From assembly GCF_000377205.1 (NCBI RefSeq), contig NZ_KB897907.1, forward strand, positions 372,001 through 436,000: 64,000 nucleotides of DNA, given 5' to 3'. How positions within the stretch are numbered: the stretch's first letter is position 1; every line of letters begins with the position of its first letter. Source of the DNA: Thioalkalivibrio sp. ALJ3 (GTDB lineage: Bacteria; Pseudomonadota; Gammaproteobacteria; Ectothiorhodospirales; Ectothiorhodospiraceae). The notes under the pieces are model-generated. The model was not told the origin of the DNA and searched no databases. It saw only the letters and a list, made by a program, of their open reading frames with translations. A program made the position numbers and the translations under genes. This document shows, piece by piece, positions 19,494-28,257 of the stretch.

Positions 19494-20744
19494 ATGGCCC
19501 AGGCCGCACCTAGCTGCGACGAGTTCGACCCCAACGCCCTGACCCTGGAACAGGCGCGCGCGGCCATCCTGCAGGCCTGCGATGCGCTGACTGAATTCGA
19601 GACCGTACCGCTGGAATCCGCACTGGGGCGCACCCTGGCCGAACCGATCGCCGCTCGTATCGACGTCCCGCCAGCCGCCGTCTCCGCGATGGATGGCTAC
19701 GCCCTGCGCGCCGACGACGCCGTCGAAGGTCGCGAGCTGATACTGGCCGGGACCTCGGCCGCCGGGCACCCCTGGGACGGCACCGTGGAACCGGGCCAGT
19801 GCGTGCGCATCCTGACCGGCGCCGTGGTCCCGGACGGGGCCGATGTCGTGATCATGCAGGAACAGGTCGAGCGCATCGGCGAGTCCGGGATCCGCCTGAA
19901 CAACGGCGGTCTGGCGCCCGGGCACAACATCCGCGGCCCGGGCAGCGACACCGCCAGAGGGATCGCGCTTTTCGACCAGGGACAAGTCATTGGCGCCGCC
20001 GAGATCGGCGTACTGGCCAGCCAGGGGATCGCGGAACTGCGCGTGCTGCGCAAGCCGCGGGTCGCGTTCTTCTCCACCGGCGACGAACTGATGCCGCTGG
20101 GACAGACGCTGGGCCCGGGCCAGATCCACGACTCCAACCGCCACACGCTGCGCGCGCTGCTGGCGGCCTACCCGGTCGAGGCACTGGACTACGGCGTGAT
20201 CCGCGATACCGAGGCGGCCGTGCGCGAAGCACTGGAGCGCGCCGGGCAGGAGGCGGATCTGATCATCACCACCGGCGGGGTCTCGGTCGGCGATGCCGAC
20301 CATGTGACCCGTGTGCTGCAGGCCTCGGGCCAGGTCGGCTTCTGGAAGATCGCAATCAAGCCTGGTCGCCCACTGGCCTTCGGGCGTTTCGGCAATGCTC
20401 ATTTCCTGGGCCTGCCCGGCAACCCGGTTGCGGTCATGACGACCTTCGCCCTGCTGGTCCGCCCCGCCCTGCAGATCCTGGCCGGACACGACACCGCGCC
20501 GCCGCAGACCATCAGTGCACGCCTGGTGGAGGACCTGCGCAAGACCCCCGGGCGCAAGGACTTCCAGCGGGCCGTGCTCGCGACCGATGATCGTGGGTGG
20601 ATCGTGCGCTCGGCCGGCGGCCAGAGCTCGCACCAACTGCGCGCGATGAGCGAGGCCAACGCCTACATCGTGCTGCCGCGCGAGTCGGACGGGGCGCGCG
20701 TGGGCGAATGGGTGGAGGTGCTCCCGTTCCGGGAAGTCTTCTGA
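19494..20744 (+). CDS. moeA: Molybdopterin molybdenumtransferase MoeA
   Basis: A 416-residue enzyme that inserts molybdate into adenylated molybdopterin. Motifs AVSAMDGYALRADD, RILTGAVVPDGADVVIMQE, STGDEL, DSNRHTLRALL and TTGGVSVGDADHV, with the KPGRPLAFG loop, cover domains I-III; the C-terminal domain IV ends in the last 75 residues. All expected domains are present. GGAGACC lies before the ATG, and it is the last gene of the mob cluster, running convergently into the PilZ gene. Confidence 0.94.
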   Translation: MAQAAPSCDEFDPNALTLEQARAAILQACDALTEFETVPLESALGRTLAEPIAARIDVPPAAVSAMDGYALRADDAVEGRELILAGTSAAGHPWDGTVEPGQCVRILTGAVVPDGADVVIMQEQVERIGESGIRLNNGGLAPGHNIRGPGSDTARGIALFDQGQVIGAAEIGVLASQGIAELRVLRKPRVAFFSTGDELMPLGQTLGPGQIHDSNRHTLRALLAAYPVEALDYGVIRDTEAAVREALERAGQEADLIITTGGVSVGDADHVTRVLQASGQVGFWKIAIKPGRPLAFGRFGNAHFLGLPGNPVAVMTTFALLVRPALQILAGHDTAPPQTISARLVEDLRKTPGRKDFQRAVLATDDRGWIVRSAGGQSSHQLRAMSEANAYIVLPRESDGARVGEWVEVLPFREVF

Positions 20745-20789
20745 TTACCCCATCCGGGGCGCCGCCAATGAACGCTCAATGCAGCCGAG

Positions 20790-21155
20790 CTACTCGCGAG
20801 TCGGGACGGACTCGGCCATGGCGGCGAATTCACGTTCCAGCAGAGCCTCGTCGCCCAGGTTGAGCTCGACCAGCCGGCGCAGGTGCGTCGCCGATTCCAG
20901 CGGCATCGCCTCGATCTCGAGCCCCAGCCACAGGCCCTCCTGCCAGCGCGCACGGCCCTCGAACGCGATCCGCGCCTCGTCGGACAACGGGATGTCCAGC
21001 GTGACCACGGCACCCGCCTCCAGAGTCGGGATCTGCGACCCCTCGACCAGGACGCCACGCAGCGAGATATCCTCGACGCGCACGGGAGACTCCCCGTTCG
21101 CATGGATCAGGGTGGCCGGAAACTCCAGGGGGATACGTTGAAACCGTCGCTCCAT
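20790..21155 (-). CDS. PilZ domain protein
   Basis: A 121-residue stand-alone PilZ protein, a cyclic-di-GMP receptor. The N-terminal RRFQRIP supplies the arginine box and VEDISLRGVLVEG the D/NxSxxG box; a six-stranded barrel follows (to about residue 95). Both c-di-GMP motifs look intact. No effector gene is fused or adjacent, so the output is unknown. It is convergent with moeA and divergent from the RDD gene. Confidence 0.82.
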   Translation of the reverse strand: MERRFQRIPLEFPATLIHANGESPVRVEDISLRGVLVEGSQIPTLEAGAVVTLDIPLSDEARIAFEGRARWQEGLWLGLEIEAMPLESATHLRRLVELNLGDEALLEREFAAMAESVPTRE

Positions 21156-21217
21156 ACAGGAAGACTACGCGCTCCTTGCCCATTCCTCCAACCTGCATAC
21201 CGATCCCGACCCTGCCC

Positions 21218-21754
21218 ATGAGCCAAGACCCCAAGAATATCGAAGGCCTGCCCGCCGGCCTGCTGCGCCGCTTCGGCGCGATCATCTACGACGCCCTGTT
21301 GCTGGTCGCGATCTGGATGGTGCTGGGCATGATCGTGGTGGCACTGGGCAATCTGACCGGCCTGTACTCCACCCGCGCGCATTTCATTGCCAACCTGTTC
21401 GTGGGCTGGGCGTTCTTTTTCTGGTTCTGGACGCGTACCGGGCAGACCCTGGGCATGCAGACCTGGAACATCCAGCTGCGCACCGAACATGGCCAGCCAG
21501 TCAACGCTTGGCAGGCCACGCTGCGCTATATGGTCGCGGCCGCACAGTGGCTGGTGGTTCTGATGGCGATCTGGGCGGTGCGTCAGCACGGTGCCGTGGC
21601 GACCGTGGCGGTTACCGCCGCGGCGATCTTCGCTCTGGGTCTGTCGCAGTTCCACCCGCGGCGCTGGATGCTGCACGACTGGCTGTCCGGAACCGAACTG
21701 GTGCGCATCCCGGGCCTCGCCAAGCCTCGCTGGAAAAAGGACAAGGCAGTCTGA
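21218..21754 (+). CDS. RDD family membrane protein
   Basis: A 178-residue membrane protein with three to four helices. GLLRRFGAIIYDALLL has the Arg and Asp, and the LRTEHGQPVNAWQATLRY segment plus MLHDWLSGTELV the further Asp, that define the RDD family. Function is mostly unknown; some members are linked to ion exchange. The ATG at 21218 is preferred because an upstream alternative would be a TTG without homology. No clear ribosome-binding site was seen. Confidence 0.82.
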   Translation: MSQDPKNIEGLPAGLLRRFGAIIYDALLLVAIWMVLGMIVVALGNLTGLYSTRAHFIANLFVGWAFFFWFWTRTGQTLGMQTWNIQLRTEHGQPVNAWQATLRYMVAAAQWLVVLMAIWAVRQHGAVATVAVTAAAIFALGLSQFHPRRWMLHDWLSGTELVRIPGLAKPRWKKDKAV

Positions 21755-21803
21755 ACCGACGTCGCCTGCGGTCCCGGATCCCGGAGCCCGCAGGGATCTT
21801 GCA

Positions 21804-22460
21804 TCACGGGGCAAGCCACAGGCCGAGATCCTCCAGCCCGTCGGCGATTTGCTCCGCCATTTGCCGATAGCCCTCCGCGTTCGGATGGATGCGATCCGCG
21901 CGCAGATCGCCGTTCGAGAGCACCCCCGAGAGCACTGAACCGATCAGCGGGACCCCCTCCTCGCGCGCCAGCTCGCCATAGATGCCGTCGTCGCGCAGGC
22001 GCCCCGTCGCAGCCGCGAAGGCCGAGGCCGAGGGCACGCCAAGCAGCAGGGGCTGGGCGCCATGCTCACGCACCTCGTGGATCATTGCCCGCAGGTCCTC
22101 CTTGACCGACGCCGCTGCGCGCTGGCGCAGGAAGTCATTGCCGCCGAGGCCGATGATCACCAGATCGGGCTCGTGCTCGCGCAGACTGGGGCCCAAACGG
22201 TCACGTGCGCTGTCCGCCCGATCCCCCGGCACACCGTCGTTCACCACCCTCCATCCTGTGATTTCGGCCAGCCTCGCCGGAAAATCCTCTCCGCGCGAGG
22301 CACCGGTCCCGTGAGTCACGCTGTCCCCGAACGCCAGCACGGTGGCCGAACGCGGCAGCGGCTCCAGGTCACCGGGTCCGCTGCCGCCACAGCCGGCGAG
22401 CAGGGCCAGCAGCCCCGCCAGAGCGCCCGCGAGAAATATCCGCCGCGAGGAAGCGATCAT
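21804..22460 (-). CDS. SGNH-fold hydrolase lipoprotein (TesA/arylesterase-like)
   Basis: A 218-residue GDSL esterase. The signal peptide ends in LLAGC (lipid on Cys24). The SGNH blocks are complete: FGDSVTHG (nucleophile Ser47), VVNDGVPGD, GLGGND (Asn108) and DRIHPN (Asp190, His193). TesA-like enzymes act as lysophospholipase, thioesterase or arylesterase. Its ATG overlaps the lptG stop by four bases, so it is translationally coupled to the LPS-export genes. A role in envelope lipid turnover is inferred. Confidence 0.85.
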   Translation of the reverse strand: MIASSRRIFLAGALAGLLALLAGCGGSGPGDLEPLPRSATVLAFGDSVTHGTGASRGEDFPARLAEITGWRVVNDGVPGDRADSARDRLGPSLREHEPDLVIIGLGGNDFLRQRAAASVKEDLRAMIHEVREHGAQPLLLGVPSASAFAAATGRLRDDGIYGELAREEGVPLIGSVLSGVLSNGDLRADRIHPNAEGYRQMAEQIADGLEDLGLWLAP

Positions 22461-23530
22461 GCCCGCACCGCCATGCGTCGCAGCGCCAGCAGCGCGATGG
22501 CCAGGAACAGCAGCACCGGCAGGCTGGCCGCCAGCAGCGGTGGCAGGTTGTACACCAGCCCCAGGTGAGTGATCGCGCGCATCACGATCACGAACGAGAC
22601 GCCGATCGCGATCCCGATAAACAGGCGCTGGCCGGCGCCGCCCTCGCGCTGCGAGCCGAACAGGAAGGGGATCGCGAGCAGCAGCATCACGAAGGTGCTG
22701 GCGGGCAGAGTAAAGCGCTGCCAGAACGCAACCTCGTACGGGGCGGCGTCCAGCTGATTCTCGCGCAGATAATCGATGTAGCGGGACAGGTCGAGCGCGG
22801 CCATCTGGCTGGGCTCGACCACCAGCACGTCGAAATACTCGGGGGCGATCAGCCGGTCGATCGTCTCCTGCTCACGGTGTTCGGCAACCACGCGGTCATG
22901 TGACAGCTGCGAGCGTTCCACGTCCTCCAGCCGCCAGTCGCCATCGACAAACTGGGCCCGCGCCGCACGGGTGATCTGGCTCGGCTCGCGATCCCCGGTG
23001 AACTCGATGATGCGCACACCCACAAGCTGATTCCCGGCCAGCACCGACTCGGCGTGGATCATACGCTGACCGTCGCGCGCCCACAGCCCCATCGACCCCA
23101 CACTGATCTCCTCGTCGAAGGCCGAAGCCTTCAGCGCCTGGGCACGCGTCTCCGAGGCCGGGGCGAAGAACTCGCCGACGATCAGCATCACCATCACCAC
23201 CACCAACCCCGCCTGCAGCACCCAGACGATGAACCGGCCCAGCGTCATGCCGGCGGCCCGCATCGCCGTCAGTTCGCTGTTGGCCGCGAGGTTGCCCAGC
23301 CACAACAGCCCGCCGACCAGTGCGGCAGGCGGCAGCATTTCGTACATCCGTCGCGGCAGGGTCATGGCCACGTAGAGCATCGCCTCGGCAACCCCGTAGT
23401 TGCCAGTACCGGTGTCGCGCAGTTCGTCGATCATCGCAAACACCGCATCCAGCGCAACCAGCAGCACAACGGCCAGTCCGGTGCCGATCAGCACCTGGCG
23501 GATCACATAGCGCCCCAGCACCGTGGTCAT
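22457..23530 (-). CDS. lptG: LPS export ABC transporter permease LptG
   Basis: A 357-residue inner-membrane permease of the LptB2FG complex, which extracts lipopolysaccharide and pushes it onto LptC-LptA. Six transmembrane helices, three at each end, flank a periplasmic beta-jellyroll (about 120-265). The coupling-helix segment NSELTAMRAAGMTLGRF is present. It overlaps lptF by four bases and the SGNH gene by four bases. lptB, lptC and lptA are not in the window; lptE lies near 42.5 kb. Confidence 0.92.
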   Translation of the reverse strand: MTTVLGRYVIRQVLIGTGLAVVLLVALDAVFAMIDELRDTGTGNYGVAEAMLYVAMTLPRRMYEMLPPAALVGGLLWLGNLAANSELTAMRAAGMTLGRFIVWVLQAGLVVVMVMLIVGEFFAPASETRAQALKASAFDEEISVGSMGLWARDGQRMIHAESVLAGNQLVGVRIIEFTGDREPSQITRAARAQFVDGDWRLEDVERSQLSHDRVVAEHREQETIDRLIAPEYFDVLVVEPSQMAALDLSRYIDYLRENQLDAAPYEVAFWQRFTLPASTFVMLLLAIPFLFGSQREGGAGQRLFIGIAIGVSFVIVMRAITHLGLVYNLPPLLAASLPVLLFLAIALLALRRMAVRA

Positions 23531-24642
23531 GGTGCTCCTCCAGCATCACGCAAGCGAGGGCTGGCCGACCGCAGTCGCAGCAGGCCCTTGTGCCAGGCCA
23601 GCACTACCCACAGCACCAGCATCAGGCCATGGGTCCACCACAGCCCCAGGGCCAGCGGCGTGCGGCCGTCGGCCAGCTGTCCCTGCCCGAGGATCAGGAA
23701 GTTCGCGTACAGCACGTACACGCCGATCGCAGCCGGGATACGCGCATAGCGCCCAGTGCGTGGCGGCACCTGCGCCAGCGGCAGCGCGAGCAATGCCAGC
23801 ACCAGGATTGAAAGCGGCATCGCCAGACGCCATTCCAGCTCGGCGCGCGCCTCGGGATCGTCGCGCTGCGCCCACAGCGCGGAGGTCGGCAGCGCATCCA
23901 GGCTGGCGCGCCGCGTGGTTGGGTCGGGCTCGGTAATCTGGGTGCGCAGGCGCTCGAACTCCAGCATGCGGAAGCTCGCGGTACCCGGCTCGCCGACATA
24001 GCGATAGCCGTTCTCCAGCATGAGGAAGCCGCTACCCTCGGCGTCGGGATCCGGTACCGCGCGCTCGGCCACGGTAATCTGCGACTCGCCATCCACCTCG
24101 CGATAGATGAAGACCTCCAGCAAGGCCTCGCGGTCCGCACTCATGCGCTCGGCGAAAAAGACCTGATCCCCCACCCGCGAGCGCAGGAACCGGCCCGGGG
24201 CAACCCCCACCAGGTCGGAACGCTGCTCGGCCAGGTCGCGCAACTGGTCGATCTGCGCCTCGGTGCGGGGCACGACCATGGTCATCAGCACCAGCAACAG
24301 GATCGCGGCCGGCGCAGCCACCCAGAACAGCGCACGGTAAAGGGCCGCGAACGACATCCCGCTGGCCTGCAGCGCGGTCATCTCGCTGTCGCGCTGCATG
24401 CGCCCGAAGACCAGCATGAACGCCAGAAACAGGGCGACCGGCCAGAGGAAGACGATGCCCTTGAACGCCCCGAACGCAACCATGCCGGGGAGGAAATCGA
24501 CCGGCAGGCTGCCCTCAGCGACATCGCGCAGCACCCGCGCCAGCACGCCGCCGATAATGACCAGCAGCAGCACCACACTGACCGCGGCCTGGGTCAGCCA
24601 CAGTTCGCGGGCAATGAAGCGCTCGGCGCGACGCAGGATCAC
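23527..24642 (-). CDS. lptF: LPS export ABC transporter permease LptF
   Basis: A 371-residue partner of LptG. It begins MILRRAERFIARELW, has the coupling helix RDSEMTALQASGMSF, six transmembrane helices and a central periplasmic jellyroll domain. Together with LptG it forms the translocation cavity for LPS. It is divergent from pepA with 89 bases between, the same lptF/pepA arrangement as in many gammaproteobacteria. Confidence 0.93.
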   Translation of the reverse strand: MILRRAERFIARELWLTQAAVSVVLLLVIIGGVLARVLRDVAEGSLPVDFLPGMVAFGAFKGIVFLWPVALFLAFMLVFGRMQRDSEMTALQASGMSFAALYRALFWVAAPAAILLLVLMTMVVPRTEAQIDQLRDLAEQRSDLVGVAPGRFLRSRVGDQVFFAERMSADREALLEVFIYREVDGESQITVAERAVPDPDAEGSGFLMLENGYRYVGEPGTASFRMLEFERLRTQITEPDPTTRRASLDALPTSALWAQRDDPEARAELEWRLAMPLSILVLALLALPLAQVPPRTGRYARIPAAIGVYVLYANFLILGQGQLADGRTPLALGLWWTHGLMLVLWVVLAWHKGLLRLRSASPRLRDAGGAP

Positions 24643-24694
24643 GCGCGCATCACCCCGCGCCGGACGCGACGCGTGGTCGGGCGCCGCTCGGCGC

Positions 24695-24703
24695 TGGTAA
24701 CAT
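24695..24703 (+). promoter_or_regulatory. Candidate extended -10 of the pepA promoter
   Basis: TGGTAACAT fits an extended -10 (TGnTAnnnT) 28 bases before the pepA ATG. The corresponding -35 position does not match the consensus, so support is limited. Confidence 0.3.
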
Positions 24704-24731
24704 GATCGGACTCATTTTCGGGAGGCATTTG

Positions 24732-26225
24732 ATGCAATTCTCCGTCACCACCTCGACCCTCGACAAACCCCGCGTCGGCATCCGCGCCGCCGGGATCGCC
24801 CACAAGCGCAAGCCGGCCGCGGGCGCCAGCGCCCTGGATGCCGCGCGCGACGGCGAGATCGCGGCCCTGCTGAAGGCCGGCGAGATGGATGGCGAGGCCG
24901 GCAGCCGGCTGTTGCTGCCCGGCGGTGGCAGCCCAGGCAATCAAGGGAAGGGTAGCGCACTCCTGATCGGCCTGGGGGCGAAGAAGGACTTCGACGCCCG
25001 TGCCGCGCGCAAGGCGGCGCAGGCCCTGGCCGCCGCACTGGTCGAGCGCCCGGCCACCAGCGCCGCGATCGCGGTCGCCGACTTCCAGCCGCGCGGCAAG
25101 GACATCGCCTGGGTGGTGCACACCCTGGTCGCGGCGATCTCGGATGCCGCCTACCGCTTCACCCCGTTCAAGGGCAAGGAGAAGACCACCCCGGTGAAGC
25201 TGGACAAAATCCAGCTGTGCGTAGAGCGCAAGGACGCCGAGGCCGCGAAGAAGGCCTGCACCGAGGCCGCGGCGATCGCCACCGGCGTGAACCGCGCGAA
25301 GGACCTGGGCAACACCCCGCCGAATGTCTGCTACCCGGAGAGCCTGGCCGACACCGCCCGCGAGATGGCGAAACAGCACAAGAAGCTGAAGGCCACGGTG
25401 CTGGACGAGAAGGACCTGGAGAAGCTCGGCGCCGGGGCCATCCTGGCGGTAGGCAAGGGTTCCGAGCGCCCGCCGCGCCTGATCGCGATGGAATACTCCG
25501 GCGGCAAGAAGGGCGACGCCCCGGTGGTGCTGGTCGGCAAGGGCATCACCTTCGACACCGGCGGGATCTCGCTGAAGCCCGGCGCCGAGATGGACGAGAT
25601 GAAGTACGACATGTGCGGGGCCGCCAGCGTGTTCGGGGTCATCGAGGCCTGCTGCGAACTGGGGCTGCCGATTAACGTGGTCGGCGTGGTCACCAGTGCC
25701 GAGAACATGCCCGACGGCCGCGCGACCCGCCCCGGCGACATCGTCACCACGCTGTCCGGGCAGACGGTAGAGATCCTGAACACCGACGCCGAAGGCCGCC
25801 TGGTGCTGGCCGATGCGCTGACCTGGGTCGAGCGCTACAAACCAAAGGCAGTGATCGATATCGCCACCCTGACCGGGGCCTGCATCGTCGCACTGGGCCA
25901 TCAGGGTGCGGCGATCCTGGGCAACAACGAGCGCCTGGCGAAGAGCCTGCTGGCTGCCGGCGAGGAGACCGGTGACCGTGGCTGGCAGCTCCCCCTGTGG
26001 CCGGAGTATCAGGAACAGCTGAAGAGCAATTTCGCCGACATGGCCAATATCGGCGGGCGCCCGGCCGGCACGATCACCGCCGCCTGCTTCCTGTCGCGCT
26101 ATACCGAGGACTACACCTGGGCGCATGTCGACATCGCCGGCGTGGCCTGGAAGAGCGGCAAGGAAAAGGGCGCGACCGGCCGCCCGGTGCCGATGCTGAT
26201 GCGCTACCTGCTCGACCAGGCCTGA
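24732..26225 (+). CDS. pepA: Leucyl aminopeptidase PepA
   Basis: A 497-residue M17 metallo-aminopeptidase, cytosolic and hexameric. The catalytic domain has VGKGITFDTGGISLKP (metal-binding Lys and Asp), MKYDMCGAA and NTDAEGRLVLAD, the family signature. In E. coli PepA also binds DNA as XerCD accessory factor and carAB regulator; a similar role here is possible but not shown. GGGAGG six bases before the ATG at 24732 fixes the start. holC follows after 16 bases. Confidence 0.95.
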   Translation: MQFSVTTSTLDKPRVGIRAAGIAHKRKPAAGASALDAARDGEIAALLKAGEMDGEAGSRLLLPGGGSPGNQGKGSALLIGLGAKKDFDARAARKAAQALAAALVERPATSAAIAVADFQPRGKDIAWVVHTLVAAISDAAYRFTPFKGKEKTTPVKLDKIQLCVERKDAEAAKKACTEAAAIATGVNRAKDLGNTPPNVCYPESLADTAREMAKQHKKLKATVLDEKDLEKLGAGAILAVGKGSERPPRLIAMEYSGGKKGDAPVVLVGKGITFDTGGISLKPGAEMDEMKYDMCGAASVFGVIEACCELGLPINVVGVVTSAENMPDGRATRPGDIVTTLSGQTVEILNTDAEGRLVLADALTWVERYKPKAVIDIATLTGACIVALGHQGAAILGNNERLAKSLLAAGEETGDRGWQLPLWPEYQEQLKSNFADMANIGGRPAGTITAACFLSRYTEDYTWAHVDIAGVAWKSGKEKGATGRPVPMLMRYLLDQA

Positions 26226-26241
26226 CCCGGGTCGGGCGCGG

Positions 26242-26661
26242 ATGACCCACGTCAGCTTCTACCTGCTGCAGGACCCGGCCCCGGAGGCACGCCTGCGCTT
26301 CACCTGCCGCCTGGCGAAGAAGGCCAGCGGCCAGGGCCATCGCGTGCACATCCACACCGGCTCGCCGGAGCTGACGCGGACCCTGGACGAGTGGCTGTGG
26401 ACCTTCGAGGACACCGCCTTCCTGCCGCACAGCACCGACGTACGCGATGCGGACGTCCCGGTCTCCCTGCACGAGGCCCACGCCCCGTCGGATCGCTGCG
26501 ACGTGCTGATCAACCTGGCGCCGGAGGTGCCGGAATACTGTGGACGCTTCAAGCGCGTCGCGGATATCGTCGGTGGGGAGGAATCGGAACGCGAGGCGGG
26601 CCGCGCCCGCTATCGCTACTTCAAGGAACGCGGCTACCCGCTTGAGCACCACAACATCTGA
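26242..26661 (+). CDS. holC: DNA polymerase III subunit chi
   Basis: A 139-residue chi subunit, which links the clamp loader to SSB. The fold markers ARLRFTCRLAKKASGQGHRVHIHTGS (in two parts) and WTFEDTAFLPHS are typical, followed by DVLINLAPEVPEY. The pepA-holC order is the usual one; valS, which often comes next, is absent and a methyltransferase gene on the other strand follows instead. Confidence 0.9.
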   Translation: MTHVSFYLLQDPAPEARLRFTCRLAKKASGQGHRVHIHTGSPELTRTLDEWLWTFEDTAFLPHSTDVRDADVPVSLHEAHAPSDRCDVLINLAPEVPEYCGRFKRVADIVGGEESEREAGRARYRYFKERGYPLEHHNI

Positions 26662-26691
26662 CACGCACCACGCCAGGGAAACACGGACTCT

Positions 26692-27291
26692 TCAGGCCTT
26701 GTGCCAGATCAGCACCTGATTGTTGACCGGCATCTCCACCACCTCGGCCCGGCCAAGTCCATGCTGCCCGGCCAGCGCGTCCAGATCGGCGCGGTCGCGC
26801 ACACCCATGCCCAGTTTCTGCTGACGCAGCATCGCGTCGAAGCGCGCATTCGACGGCGCCGTGTGCGCGCCGTCATGTGCGAACGGGCCGTACAGCGCGA
26901 ATAACCCGCCCGGTGCCAGCACCCGCCCCACACCCGCGAAAAAGGCCTCGACCGCCAGCCAGCGCATGATGTGCACGGTATTCGCGCTGTAGACATAGTC
27001 GAACGGCCCCTCGGGCCAGGGGTCGCTCAGCACGTCCAGCGCCACCGCTGCCCGCAGGTTCGGCAGCGCCGCGTCCCTGCGCCAGGCCTCCACCCCCGGG
27101 AGATTCTCCGCAACATCGCTCGGAAGCCAGTCGAGGTGTGGCAGGGCACCGGCGAAATACACCGCGTGCTGTCCCGTGCCCGCCCCGACCTCCAATACCC
27201 GGCCGGGTGCGGCAAAACGCTCGCGCAGCACGGACAGGATGGGGTCGCGATTCTCCTCCGCGGCCGAGGCGTGGGGCTTGTGGCGCGACAT
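26692..27291 (-). CDS. DUF938 family SAM-dependent methyltransferase
   Basis: A 199-residue class I methyltransferase. VLEVGAGTGQHAVYFA is the SAM-binding motif I; WLPSDVAENL and FDYVYSANTVHIMRW follow as in DUF938 proteins, and GGLFALYGPFAHDGAHTAPSN completes the Rossmann core. The substrate is unknown. The start at MSRHKPHAS is supported by GGAGAG and by homology; the upstream open frame is not conserved. It is divergent from the BFN-PDZ gene. Confidence 0.82.
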   Translation of the reverse strand: MSRHKPHASAAEENRDPILSVLRERFAAPGRVLEVGAGTGQHAVYFAGALPHLDWLPSDVAENLPGVEAWRRDAALPNLRAAVALDVLSDPWPEGPFDYVYSANTVHIMRWLAVEAFFAGVGRVLAPGGLFALYGPFAHDGAHTAPSNARFDAMLRQQKLGMGVRDRADLDALAGQHGLGRAEVVEMPVNNQVLIWHKA

Positions 27292-27381
27292 AATCTCTCC
27301 TGCACCTGAATTCGGGTCATTCTGGACGCACCTGGAGCGGACTGCCATGATCGAGGGACACCCCGAACACAGGCCCACCCC

Positions 27382-28236
27382 ATGTCGCATCGCCACCGGT
27401 TTGCCTGGCCCCTGGTCCTGGCACTCACCCTGGTGCTCGCCGCCAGTGACGCCCTCGCCCGCGAAGTCGACCCGGAGGCGCTGGAGCGCGTGCTACCGGT
27501 GGAACTGGCAACCGTTGGCATGGATGCCCAGACCGGCGCCCCGATCGCCCTTTTACGCGACCCCGACTCCCGCGAGGTGGTCCCGATCGTGATTGGCCCC
27601 GATCAAGCGCAGTCCATCCTGCTGGCGATGCACGACGTTCAGCTGTCGCGCCCCCAGACGCACGACTTGATGATCAACCTACTGGACGAACTGGATGCAA
27701 CTCTGGAACGCGTGATCGTCGACGGCCTGGTCGACGGCACGTACCTCGGCTGGCTGGAGCTGCGCGTGGAGGGCGAGGACGAGCCGCGCTACATCGACAC
27801 CCGCCCCAGCGACGGTCTGGCTCTGGCTGTGCGCACCGGCGCCACGATTGCGGTCTCGCCCGACGTCCTCGAGGCCGATGTGCCGTTCGAATACAGCCCG
27901 CCCGGCGACGACGAGGTGGTGACCGCGCTCGGCATCACCGTAATCGCGGTGCGCGACGACCTGCGCGAGGCGCTGGAACTGCCGGACGAACCCGGCGTGC
28001 TGGTGAGCCGCGCTGAGGGCGCGGCCGCAGCCGCCGGCCTGGCGCAGGGCGCGCTGATCCTGGAGGTGAACGGGCAAACTCCCGAGACCCCGATCGAGTT
28101 CCTGGATGCAGTCTCCGAGACCCCGGATGGCGAAGAGGCGGAGATCCGCTTCTGGCTGGACGGCGAGGAACAGACCATCACCCTGCCCACCGACGTCCCG
28201 CAGATCGAGGAATCGGACGACGCCCTGGCCGTGTAG
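27382..28236 (+). CDS. Exported bifunctional nuclease (BFN/DUF151) domain protein with PDZ domain
   Basis: A 284-residue protein. A signal peptide (residues 1-26, ending ASDALA) precedes a BFN/DUF151 domain (about 38-168: REVVPIVIGPDQAQSI, RPQTHDLM, DTRPSDGLALAVRTG) and a PDZ domain (about 182-268: GVLVSRAEGAAAAAGLAQGA then LILEVNG). BFN proteins in plants and some bacteria act on RNA and DNA, but most bacterial members are cytoplasmic and lack a PDZ. A secreted BFN-PDZ suggests a periplasmic role that may not be nucleolytic. The tail is acidic. Confidence 0.8.
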   Translation: MSHRHRFAWPLVLALTLVLAASDALAREVDPEALERVLPVELATVGMDAQTGAPIALLRDPDSREVVPIVIGPDQAQSILLAMHDVQLSRPQTHDLMINLLDELDATLERVIVDGLVDGTYLGWLELRVEGEDEPRYIDTRPSDGLALAVRTGATIAVSPDVLEADVPFEYSPPGDDEVVTALGITVIAVRDDLREALELPDEPGVLVSRAEGAAAAAGLAQGALILEVNGQTPETPIEFLDAVSETPDGEEAEIRFWLDGEEQTITLPTDVPQIEESDDALAV

Positions 28237-28257
28237 CGGATCGGACCAGGAACGGAC

